The notes beneath the pieces are model-generated. The model was not told the origin of the DNA. It saw only the letters and a program-made list of their open reading frames with translations, and ran no database searches. A program made the position numbers and the translations under genes. Positions 1 through 9,879 of a stretch of 64,000 nucleotides of DNA are shown one piece after another. Position 1 is the first letter of the stretch, and every line of letters begins with the position of its first letter. The stretch spans positions 175,698,907-175,762,906 of the forward strand of contig OY755038.1 of assembly GCA_963576565.1 (NCBI GenBank). The letters run 5' to 3'. Source of the DNA: Aspidapion aeneum (Eukaryota > Arthropoda > Insecta > Coleoptera > Brentidae).

Positions 1-128
1 GAAAGTCTTTCTTCTGAATTTTTATTTAGGAAATCGAGACATCTGGCTAGGACGTGATTGGACTGGCACAAATGACATATTCACTAAGTATATCAAAATA
101 ACATGTCAATATCGGTTAGTGGCATTTA

Positions 129-1145
129 TTACATAATTTTATCAATCTTACGCTTAAGGGATGAATTGCTGCAGGTGAATATATTAATATCGATAAATGA
201 ATGTACGTATTTATTAAAAAGTGACATTATTTTATTATCGATACTATTTTTCCCTATATCTGTTTTATAAGAGTTCAAGTAAAATAATCTGGTACCTCTA
301 TTTTGACGTAAGGCTGCATACAAACTTAGAAGCGATAGTAATTTGGGACAGTTAATTTTGTTAGCTAAAATTTTATGACCAAATCTTAACGCAAGCTTGT
401 CTCTTCGATTGCTAAGACTATCTATTCCAATGATTTTTAAGCGTTCTTCATAATTGTACAGTTTTTTGTCTATGCCTAATTTAAACAGCAAAAAGTTGAC
501 AAACTTACGTTGTACTCTTTCTAACCGATTACTGTGAATGTCATAATAAGGTGACCAGATCATGCAGCAATATTCAAGCTGGCTTCTAATTAATGAGAAA
601 TATAATATTTTTAAAACCTCAATATTCTTAAATTCACTACTTGACCGAATAACAAACCCCGACATTTTGAACGCTTTTGTTATAACATTATTTATATGAT
701 CCACGATACGAAACTCTGAATCAAAAAGCACCCCAAGATCATTTATAAGGTTAACTCTGGATATTTCAATATTGTTTGCTAAAATTTATCTCCATTTTAT
801 TTTTTTGACACCAGGCATATAAAATGCAAATATCCTTTTGTAGTTCTTTACAGTCGCCATCGCTGTAAATTCTTTTAAATATTTTTAAATCATCAGCCAA
901 TTGTAAGGAAGAAGAAAATCTAAATAGTTTGGGAATGTCATTTGCAAATAATAAGAAAAAGAAAGGGGCTAAATGCGATCCCTGGGGTACTCCTGATGTT
1001 GCTTCTATTTCGGATGACATAAGTTTATTCATTTTCACTCTCTGTTTACGGTTTTTTAAATAACTAGAACACCAGGTATACAAGGGATCCCCAACACCAT
1101 ACGATTTCAGTTCATGTAATAAGATTGTGCGAAAATTGCACGCCT
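129..1145 (-). pseudogene. LINE reverse transcriptase remnant (5'-truncated)
   Basis: C-terminal half of a non-LTR retrotransposon reverse transcriptase, read from about 1145 down to 129. The upstream part reads KSYGVGDPLYTW and then SGVPQGSHLAPFFF, the usual RT turn motif, followed by a catalytic box altered to LADD. After a frame break near 780 the downstream part continues with INDLGVLFDSEF and SLIRSQLEYCCMIWSP, typical of the thumb region of jockey/CR1-type LINEs. The spacer between the two parts is shorter than usual, so bases were lost as well as the frame. Upstream RT domains and endonuclease are absent, which fits ordinary 5' truncation on insertion. The first 128 bases probably hold its 3' tail. 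The LINE identity is secure; the exact clade is not. Confidence 0.85.
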
Positions 1146-1480
1146 CTTATGGGAACTTTAACTTATGAGGGAAATATTCGTTATAATTAATTTTATAAGA
1201 CTTCCACATTTTGTTTGGTCTATATACGACAAATAATTAAAAACTTTGAAAAGTGAAACGTTTAAAAACCTATTTAAACTACCTCTATTTAATTTTGCAA
1301 AAATTTTAACTTTTTTCAGTTTTTCCTGCAAATGCTTTACTGCGTTGCGATTTTTTTGCAGTCACTAATTTATTTTAAGATTTTCAATCCGCGAGTTATT
1401 TCAATTTTCCAGCAGTTTTTTATATTGTACAACCCTTCCGACCCCTACTTTCCTTCTGTGAGCATATTAGTCGCATCATA
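1146..1480. other. AT-rich stretch without a recognised gene
   Basis: No exon, RNA gene or clear terminal repeat is visible. It separates the LINE remnant from the first TCTGAG element. The short open frame that starts here runs into the repeat and looks like chance. Confidence 0.4.
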
Positions 1481-2600
1481 TCTGAGGGCACGGGAGTGCC
1501 TCGCCAAGTTCGCGCAACTGCTATTACATCTTTTCTTGAAACATTTCAGCCCATATTTGACCAATCTGAAACTCTACTGAGCTACAAACCTCAAACTTCA
1601 TAGAGTTAACAACCCCTCCATGTTTCATGGACTTCCATAAAGTGGTAAAGTAGTTACGAAACTTCAAAAAACGTCGAAAATGCCACCCACTCACTCATGT
1701 ATAGATTATCATCATTTTACTATCTTTCCAGACATGCTACAAAGCTGAAATTTGGCAAACTGATAGAAATTTTGACCAAACCCCTGGAAAATATCAAAAA
1801 ACCCCAAAATTCTAATTTACTCCCCCTATACATGTAAAATTATGTAAAAGTAACATTGCCCACTTCCAGAAACGCTTTGGCAAAGGAACTATGATAAAAC
1901 TATATAAAAAAATATAAAAGTCCCAAAATTATAATTTACTTCCCTCCCCTCTAAATGTAAACTAATGTAAAAGTAACATTGCCCACTTCCAGAAAGGCCG
2001 ATAGAAATTATGATAAAACTATAGAAAAAATTAAAACACCTCAAAATTCTAATTTACTTTCCTTCCCTATAAATGTAAAGTTATGTAAAAGTGACACTGC
2101 CCACTTCCAGAAACGCTAGAGAGCTGAGCTTTTTAAGACTGATAGGCACTATGATAAAACTATAGGAAAAAATTTAAAAACAGCAAAATTTTAATTTACT
2201 TTCCTTCCCTATGTAAAGTTATGTAAAAGTAACATTGTCCACTTCCAGAAACGCTAGAGAGCTGAGCTTTGGAAGGCTGATAGTAACTATGATAAAACCA
2301 TGAAAAAAAACTAAAAAATTTGAAATGAGGCATCCTTTAAAAAAAAAGTGAAATCATAAAAAAAACATATCATGTAAAAAAAGCCAAGTACGCGAAAATG
2401 GTATTCCGTAAAAATAATTGAGATCAAAGTAATGTCAAGTTCTTCAATACAAATTTCAAAATTAAAGGTTCTTACTAGTTTGAAAATGGTTTTCTAAACT
2501 CGGCTATTACGGCTGCAAATGACTCTTAAGCAGAATGTTAAATTGAACTAACTTGGCTGCAATAGCAAACTAGTAAGTAAGGCTCCCCGAAATGTTGCGG
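1481..2600 (+). mobile_element. TCTGAG tandem-array element, copy 1
   Basis: Starts TCTGAGGGCACGGGAGTGCC directly after an A; the same start after an A is seen at 42683. An imperfect GGCAC/GTGCC hairpin follows. The body is a decayed tandem array with a unit of roughly 125 bp, recognisable by repeated cacttccagaaacgct, ctgagctttgg and ctatgataaaacta. The array is followed by a segment ending near 2575 with an inverted piece around ttcttactagttt/aaactagtaag. Three copies occur in this window (also 42683 and, inverted, 48444). A 5' TC next to a host A suits a Helitron-like non-autonomous element, but no 3' CTRR end was established, so that class is inference. Confidence 0.65.
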
Positions 2601-2746
2601 CAAGTTGCGCTACTGCCGAGATTACCCCACCCCATAGGCTAACATTTCCCCAAGTTACGGTGTTTACTGTTCCTCATATATATATATGTCTTAGTTATGA
2701 TTTCTTTTAAAATTATTATTTTCCTTAATTTAGTTTTTGTTCACAG

Positions 2747-2859
2747 ATTAGTCACCCCCATGAAGAACAGCGATTTTAACCGAGCATTTTCGCTACTGTC
2801 CCATTGGTTGTGCTACGCCAATAGTGCAGTGAATCCAATCATTTATAATTTTATGAGCG
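2747..2859 (+). CDS. GPCR exon with seventh transmembrane segment
   Basis: A 113-nt internal exon bounded by a good acceptor (tttgttcacag) and donor (gcg/gtaagt). It reads LVTPMKNSDFNRAF and then LSHWLCYANSAVNPIIYNFM, ending in a split glycine. It contains the NPxxY motif (as NPIIY) that ends helix 7 of rhodopsin-like GPCRs. The HWLCYANSAVNPIIYNFMSG pattern is what I associate with the orexin/allatotropin/trissin group of neuropeptide receptors; the subfamily is inference. The exon starts with one base of a split codon and ends in phase 1, the usual intron position just before KFR. No other exon of this receptor was identified with confidence, so the rest lies outside the window or across large repeat-filled introns. 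The protein would sit in the plasma membrane and signal through G proteins. Confidence 0.72.
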
Positions 2860-3247
2860 GTAAGTTTTCCTTCAACAATATTTTTTTCGCTTTTACAGCA
2901 TCCGCTTTTGAGATTTTCATATGAAATTGAATTTTTGCAAAGACAGTCGATTGATTTTAACAGAGCTACAGTAACGAACTACAGTATATAGCCAAAGAAA
3001 AAGACATATCACTATTGCTAAAAAATGACAAACTTTTTTCCACGAAGTTAAATGTTGTTTTTCTTGTAAATGTTTGTCCACCAATATTTGTAATAAAATA
3101 CGTTTTTTTCATTAACAAAAGTAGATATCTAACCATACTCTTTACTTTAAATATTTTTAAGAGGAGTCCCTGGAGTGAAAAAGTCTTATTCTTGAACGCT
3201 CGCAGCTGTGCGTAAGTGCAAGGTTTCGAATACCGCCGTGCGACACC

Positions 3248-3693
3248 CATATACGTAATATTCCAATACTTCCTGTAACCTATTTACACAATGATTGGCG
3301 TTTGATGCAAACATTCAGAAATAAAGGTACGAAAAATGCACAGATACCAAATTTATAAAGATAGAAATTTTGTCAACTGTACGCCGATGATTTGACGTAA
3401 CGAATACAAGAATAAAATAATATTCATGCGTAAAAGTATAACCAATGAAGACATTTTATTTTAAGGACCGCAAAGAGGATAGACTTATACCCATTGATAT
3501 TGCTATTTCAAATATGTTTGCATTCTGCATCGTAAGGTACCGTAGGTATTGCAATAATACGTACTATATGGAAATAATATGCATATAACTTTGAAAGCAA
3601 CCAATCAGGTCTTTTTTGCTTAAAGACCCCAAGGCCCTCATGTTTGCATCATGATTGGGCAGTTATCGTGGGTATTGGAATATTATGTATATC
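3248..3693. mobile_element. 446-bp MITE with 8-bp target duplication
   Basis: Inverted ends CATATACGTAATATTCCAAT and GATATACATAATATTCCAAT match over about 22 bp, with weaker pairing further in. The element is flanked on both sides by GCGACACC (3240-3247 and 3694-3701), an exact 8-bp duplication. No coding capacity. An 8-bp duplication suits hAT or P-type elements, but the ends lack the common hAT CAG start, so the superfamily is open. Confidence 0.75.
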
Positions 3694-3701
3694 GCGACAC
3701 C

Positions 3702-4689
3702 AGGAAACAGTGTTGTCGCGAATTTAGCAGGTAACTTCGTTTGTTTTTTACATAAGAGATGGATTGTTTGCTTCTTTTGGTTTGTTTACATTGTATTTCT
3801 CACAAAATCAGTTTCCTAAAAAAAAATATTCATTTATCTACCTTTTTTCCATTAAAAATAATTCTTATCAAGTGCGTAAAATGATTCTTCCTCGCACTCA
3901 AAGCAGATTTAAGATAACTCCATGCACAAAAGACACTTGTTAGAAAAATTTGTTTTTATGAGGGTCAAAAGAATTTTAAAAAACAAAAAAATTTAATTTA
4001 GTTTAGTTATTCATTCGATATACATTAATTTTAAGAACTGATTAACAATAATATTTTGGGCTACTCAGCTGAACTGCAGATTTCCAATGGAACGCTTAGC
4101 CATACTATAGGCTTAATTTGAAAATCATTAATTGCTATGTAAACATAAATTTTATACCTATTTCTGTTTATTTACCTTTTAAAACTACCTATCTTAGGAG
4201 TTATAATTGTTTTTGTGATTCGAAAGATGGGTAAAATAACCGTTGACTATTTAAATATGGCTACCTGATTAAAATCACTTTTTACTATCCATTAAAAATT
4301 TATAAATGTGAGAGAGTTGAGACATTGTCCCTGGAATTAGTTTTCTACTAAGTAAGAGGTGGTACCTAAATATACGGGAGCGTTATTTCGAGAATAGAAT
4401 ATTCACCCTTTTACGGTGAGAATCACTCACATTCTCCTCCAGAAAATTAACGAGCCAGTATCCAGTATTCAGATGTAACGCAAATGCGTGTTAAAGCATT
4501 TTAGCAAATACAAAATTTTGGTATTAAATAAAAAACAATATGGGTCACTATAAGAAAATTTCAGCAAAGTGGTACTGCCAAACACAAAAAAATAGCGGAT
4601 GTCCTAAAAAACTTACAAGCAGAAATATAAATGCCTTCAAAAAAACCGAGAATTCTTCTAAAACGTCTATCTAAATAAAACAAGAAATA
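3702..4689. other. AT-rich stretch without a recognised gene
   Basis: I see no exon, RNA gene or terminal repeat that I can support. A slightly less AT-rich patch at 4340-4490 is unexplained. Confidence 0.35.
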
Positions 4690-5180
4690 TTAAATCTGTA
4701 GATCATCAAAAAGTAGATAAAAATGTTTTGTCACAAGATTTAAAAGAAAAAGGATAAATAAACAAAATTGCAAACAAAAATTACGGCGGCCAGCGGTGGA
4801 CGGCAAGCGGCGAATTGTCTCGGCAATATTAAATTGCACTTACCGTCTCCGGAACTCTATACACCAGTCAAATATAATATCAGAAGCTCATCGAAAAGTA
4901 GTTGAAAAAGACACAAGATTTTAAACAAAAGCGTAAATAAACCATTTAATAAAGAAATTTGCAAACAAAAATCACTCGCCGACCTCCGCAGGCCGCCGGC
5001 CTCGGCCCTGTTGTTTCGGCAATAATAAATTGCATTAATCGTCTCCGAAACTCCATACACATCTCAAATATAAAATCTTTACCTAAACGAAAAGTAGTTG
5101 AAAAAGCGCTATCACAAGATTTTATACAAAAGCATTAATAAACCGTTTCATTCATTTAAAAAATAGCAAACAAAAATTAG
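4690..5180. repeat. GC-patched tandem repeat, period about 190 bp
   Basis: Three diverged units are anchored by aaaagtagttgaaaaag-like segments near 4707, 4893 and 5090. Each has an AT-rich half ending gcaaacaaaaat and a GC-rich half with gccggc/ggcgg runs. The GC-rich halves stand out sharply against the AT-rich surroundings. On the minus strand two of the units contain short coding-like text next to gtaagt-like donors, but no gene could be built. Confidence 0.6.
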
Positions 5181-5630
5181 GGGGCGCGCGGCGACAAGTG
5201 GCGGATAATCGGATCGGCTGCGAGTTAGCCTGGCGGCGAATCGTGTCGACGACAAGTTGGCTCGGTGGCGAATCGACCACGGCGAATTGTCCTAGAGCCT
5301 AACCAGTTGTTGTGTGTCAAAACTAAATATATTGTGGGATTTGGGGGGGTCCCTTCCCCCTCCCCAATAGATCCGCGACTTGTTAAAAGATGTTTTCAAA
5401 AAACTATTTCTGAACCTGAGCAGCTACAAACTAATCAAACAAACCAATGCAAAAGCAGTTTTTTTTATAAGTCAAAGATAAAAAGTTTTATTTATAAAAC
5501 CAAACTTAAGGGGACAAATTCGATTTAGGCAATTTTTTACGTAAAAGGCAATAATGCAAAATAGTTAAATATCAGTGAAAAGGTGGCACTACTGAGTAAA
5601 GCATTGCCTCCGGTAGGTGGTTTTGTTTAG

Positions 5631-6686
5631 AGTAATAGGTGATGTCGACTTAGGACAGAGTGTTCCGAATTTGGCTAAAGTACAGTAAGGCCTCCTGTCA
5701 GAATTTTTAGGATAACAGTGTCACCTAAAGTCACTAATCAAATACTTTGGCATTTTGTTCGTTTCAAAGTAAATGTTTAAATTTTTTGTTCAAAAAAAAT
5801 GCCGCTTTCTTGCCAGAAAAACCTCGCCCGGCCTCTTCAACATCATCATAATGAGTAAGTAGTTATTTTTTAATACAGTAGGCAGATAATAATTATCAGT
5901 TGCTCCTGTGATTTTCAAAAAATAAGAAAACGCACGAACAAGTGCCTAATTTTTTTTATAATTTTTTTTCATACCTTTATTTTTTAAATATATTCTAGCA
6001 AGCTCTAGTTTCTAAGATATTTTGAACATATTTTTTCAGAACTTACAGCAGCTATGCTTTCTACAGTAGGTTATTAACTAGGAAGGTAGTTGATCCATTT
6101 ACTTTTGAATTATTCTTTACAGATACAGAATTTTATATGAACATTCCTATTCATACAAAAGAAAGCAGAATAAGTGGATCATTAAATATGATAGGTAAAG
6201 TATATCGAAAAATATTGTAACAAATATTTATATAATATATTAATATTTTCAGGCACGTGAGAGAAGGTTATTTCCGAGAAAAAAATTTATATAAGATGGG
6301 GGTCAACGTACATTTGTTTTTAAGATATAGGATTTTTAAAGTTAGACGAGTGGGGAGAAAAAGGGTTTTAGAAAAAAAATTTAATATTGATGAACCCATG
6401 CGGAAACTTTTTATCAGGCATGACCTCCTCTATCACCTGTTGGCCTGTGGCTCCTAAGTTATGGGACACCCTGTATAAACAATGCAAAAATCAATAATTA
6501 AATATTTACACATAAATGTTATCCTACTATTTGGTTTTTCTCGAAACTGAACTAGATGACCATTACACGTATGATATATCATAAAAATTGCATGTTAAAT
6601 TTTAGTGATACCTTGGTGACTCATGATGAGGAGTTTGCGGACCCAGGAAGAGAAGGAAAAGTTGCGAAAGCCAACACGGAGACAGG
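5631..6686 (+). CDS. unrecognised multi-exon gene fragment (tiny exons)
   Basis: Four candidate exons have good splice signals: 5631-5684 (gttttgtttag / gtaagg), 5817-5854 (tttcttgccag / gtaagt), 6123-6194 (ttattctttacag / gtaaag) and 6606-6686 (aaattttag / gtgagt). The first three join in phase to an open frame reading VIGDVDLGQSVPNLAKVQ, KTSPGLFNIIIM and TEFYMNIPIHTKESRISG in order. The fourth reads DTLVTHDEEFADPGREGK but needs a different incoming phase, so an exon is missing between 6195 and 6605, exactly where a MITE sits (6252-6475). I do not recognise the protein; it is hydrophilic. It lies 2.8 kb downstream of the GPCR exon on the same strand, so it could be that receptor's cytoplasmic tail, but nothing proves this. 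A diverged duplicate of the third exon is at 16155. Confidence 0.4.
6252..6475. mobile_element. TACAGGGTGTCCC MITE, internally deleted copy
   Basis: The right end reads ctaagttatgggacaccctgta, the terminal inverted repeat of a family also present at 18309, 41311 and 46170. The left part matches the subterminal cacgtgatagaggagg region of the 46170 copy. At about 220 bp it lacks most of the 600-900-bp body. Confidence 0.65.
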
Positions 6687-6937
6687 GTGAGTAATTTAAT
6701 AATTTTTTATTGTTTTTCTTATTTTTTTAAGTATAAATAACGTCAAAAAATTCTTTTCAAATATTTTGACCTAAATTAGGGATATTTTATCGTATATCTG
6801 CCTGAGAGTCTATTTGTTTATTTGAATATATTCAATAAAGTAAAAAGTAGCTAGAAAATTTATTTAGTATTTTAAGGTTAATGAAAATATATTTTAAATA
6901 AAATATAACAAGCTTTATTTCCTAAGATATTTGAATC

Positions 6938-7205
6938 CAAGGGCGGATCCAGAGGTGCTTCTCGGGGATGCCACTTTAGGTGACATTCTCTGTTGGTAAA
7001 AAACGGTACATATTTTTTAAGCAGCATTTTATTGAATTAGTCAGTGGTTGTAATTTCGATGATAATAACAATAGACACTTTCATGCGCCGCAAGCAAAAA
7101 TTTTGAATTTTTATTAGCAAAAACATTACTTTTTACTAATTTTTTGTATATTCAAAAAATTCTCGGAGGGCGCCCCTGGATCCGCCCCCTCTGGATCCGC
7201 CACTG
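6938..7205. mobile_element. hAT-type MITE with target duplication
   Basis: Ends are CAAGGGCGGATCCAGAGG and its inverted partner CCTCTGGATCCGCCACTG. Flanks are TTTGAATC (6930-6937) and TTTGAAAC (7206-7213), an 8-bp duplication with one change. The diverged duplicate sequence near 6020 (aagatattttgaacatatt) shows the same site without the insertion. The CAGTGGCGGATCC-type end and 8-bp duplication fit hAT. A relative with the same internal tgcgccgca motif is at 28453. Confidence 0.8.
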
Positions 7206-7213
7206 TTTGAAAC

Positions 7214-8040
7214 ATATTAATTTAAAAACTTAAAGCAGCTCTATTGACTTCTACAGTAGCCACTTAGCTAGGAGGGAAGTTTAGTCGATCCATTTCTTTT
7301 TGAGATTTAGGGGTCAATTCTTTACATTTCAAAAAATCTGGCGAAATTTGACAAAATGTGACATAATCTGGCGCTTAAGATTTCTCGTTTAAAAGGCAAT
7401 TTTTAAACTTAAAAACTTACCTAAAAGGCCATTTCCCACTTTTTGATAGATGTAGCGTCACGATATAATATTTGTTTTTAATTAAAAACCCGTAATTTGT
7501 TGAAAATTTTTAATTTAAAAATTGTAAATAAATTCACTATTAACCACACAAACTGAAATGTCAAATTTCGTCACATTTCGTCACATTTCTTTCAAATTTA
7601 TGAGTCCTATTCGTTTTCTTTATGAGGTCAGCTAAGTTTACTTTCTTTCTTTGTTTTTCACGGTAAAATTAACAAAGAGGGACTAACTGCATGTCGTGGA
7701 AGGGTCGCTACAAAATTAGCTCTACGCTGTTGCCACCGTTATATTTGAACGGAATTTTAAGGGAATGTCAAATTATTTCTTTAAAATCTGCCAGAAAAAT
7801 CTGACTAAGTGAAGATCCTGTCAAATTATTGAAGTGGTGATTATTTTTTTACTTTTTAAAAAAGCTAGGCACGTATATAGTTTTTTATTCTGGGGGGTCC
7901 TCCCATATAGAAACTGCTGTTCTTCAGTGACGGCCCATGCGGCTGAGTCCTTCGTAAACCAGAGAGAAAATAATAAATTGTCTCTGTCGTAAACGAACAC
8001 GAAAGCTGCGCCCATAAGGTTTTGGATAGTGTAATTAAAA
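7214..8040. other. AT-rich stretch, partial duplicate of 6.0-6.2 kb
   Basis: The first 120 bp repeat the sequence around 6020-6135, including ctacagtag and tcaattctttacat, but without the exon seen there. The rest shows short direct repeats of aaatttgacaaaatgtgac type and no gene. Open frames on the minus strand at 7820-8110 run through a dispersed repeat and are not supported. Confidence 0.4.
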
Positions 8041-8105
8041 ATACTAGGGTCACTGCATCCTGGAAGTCTAGCGTCTCCCAGGGGTAGCGACACGAGTGTC
8101 AAAAC
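8041..8105 (-). repeat. short dispersed repeat, uninterrupted copy
   Basis: On the minus strand this reads gtgtcgctacccctgggaga and then cttccaggatgcagtgaccc. The same block occurs split at 10990/11580 and partly at 38170. It acts as the empty-site reference for the insertion at 11010. Confidence 0.6.
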
Positions 8106-8639
8106 CGTACTCAAAATTCCATAGACGTTCGTGAAAAATACTCATTTTTATACAGTCTGAGAAAAGACAAATGTTTTAATAGAACTTAAAAAGAACTCGT
8201 TTTTATACAGCTTAAGAAATAAAAAATATGTTCCTTGAGTTTTTGGGTTATGAATATTTATTGTAGGTATTATTGTTAAAAATTATTTTCTTTTAAATAT
8301 TATTTCTGTTTTTGTATAAAAATAATACGTAATAAATAAACAAACAGGACAGAAATACATTTCTATGTTAAAAGTTTATTAATAGTATATAATATATCAA
8401 GGGATAAAATGAAAATTTTATCACGATGTTTATACGCTATTTTTCGCACTGTTTAATTTATTTTCCAAGGTTTTTTCCCATTTTTTTTGGGTGTTTTTGG
8501 TATTGTGGTTTTTTTTAGAATCTTTTTATTCCGAATTTTACATTTTATCAAAAGACAAAAAATGCCCAAATACAGTTCGAGTTTTCGTAAGGTTCGGCTT
8601 AATTATTTATATTTTTATAGTACATTTCATATAAATATC

Positions 8640-9580
8640 TTAATATTATTGTTCGAAAGCATAAACTTCGAAAATCATTTTCTTTAAACCAAAAATTGTT
8701 CTAAAACATATTCTTCGAACAAAAGATTGTTCGAAAACGTTTTCTTCAAACAGAAATTTTTCGAAATCATTTTCTTCGAACAGAAATGTGTTCGAAAACA
8801 TTTTCTTTGAACGGAAATTTGTTCGAAAATATTTTTTTAAAATTAAAATTTGTTCAAAAACATTTTTTCGAAAACAAATTTTTCGAAAAAAAAATTTGAC
8901 CTGGCTTGCCAAACTTAACACAACTCATATAGTTCGACTAATGGGGTTTTTTTCTAACAATTTTTGGAAATAAAAACTTCCCTGGCTTCTTTCCCGGGAT
9001 CCTAGAGGGTGTGAAACCAAACCGAACCAACCGAGACCTATTGTCGAAAAATGATTTCCCTAAATTAGCTTTCCGGTCCTCATTTTGGAAGGTTGAAATC
9101 GGTGTTACTCTAACCTTTCTTAATTGAGCATATCAGGAGGTATCTGGACCGGTTCGGATACGTTTGCGATCAATTGACAAAGTTTAGGAAAATACCGATT
9201 TCGACCTTCCAAAAGGAGGAAAGTAGACAAATTTTCAGAATGTTTACGATCCCGGGAAAGAAGTCAGGGTTTTTTTGAAAAAATATGTTAAAAAGACCTT
9301 GCCGTAGTCAAACTATATGAATTGTGTTAGGTTTGGAAATCCAGGTCTAGAGCGTCTTTTATCGAAAAACTTGCTTTCGAAGAAAATGATTTCTATTCGA
9401 AGAAAATGTTTTTGAACAACTATTACTTACGAACAAATTTCCGTTCAAAGAAATGGTGTTCGAATAAATTTCCGTTTAAAAAAAATGTTTTCAAACAAAT
9501 TTTCATTAGAAGAAATGGTTTTCATAAAAATTTCCGTTCGAAGAAAATGTTTTCGAACAAAGTTCTGCGACCCGTCGTGT
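8640..9580. mobile_element. foldback element with inverted minisatellite arms
   Basis: The left arm (8650-8895) is a tandem array of a roughly 32-bp unit around ttcgaaaacattttcttcga; the right arm (9365-9575) is the same array inverted. Inside the arrays the inverted match continues through tttgacctggcttgccaaac and on to CCCTGGCTTCTTTCCCGGGA, facing its partner at 9247-9273. The centre (9000-9246) has further short inverted segments around ccgatttcgacctt. A 0.9-kb palindrome of this kind is a foldback-type non-autonomous element. The open frames across the arrays are by-products of the repeat. Confidence 0.7.
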
Positions 9581-9714
9581 TGCTACCTTGAGTTTTTATT
9601 GGATGTTGATTTTTTAAAAACTTTTCTATGAGTGTGTGTGTGTGTACCTGTGTGTCTCTTAATTCTACTTTGTTTTGCAATCATTACAGTGTAGCTACTT
9701 TCGATCTTTGTTTG

Positions 9715-9800
9715 AACCTTTTGTTTTTCAATCTTTTGTATTTTCGACCTTTTGTACTTTCGAACTTTTGTATTTTCGACTTTTTGTATTTTCGACCTTT
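9715..9800. repeat. 16-bp minisatellite
   Basis: About five copies of a unit like ttttgtattttcgacc lie just downstream of a short GT run at 9630-9655. Confidence 0.75.
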
Positions 9801-9879
9801 TCTTCGCCGCCCGCTTTTTTTTGAACAATAATAAAAATAATAGTAGGTATATTATAAACCTGGAGCGTGCAGTGTTTAC

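Noticed and set aside
8650..9590. Open frames of the KNVFEQ / ERKFVRKYF type
   Set aside because: Direct translations of the 32-bp minisatellite on both strands.
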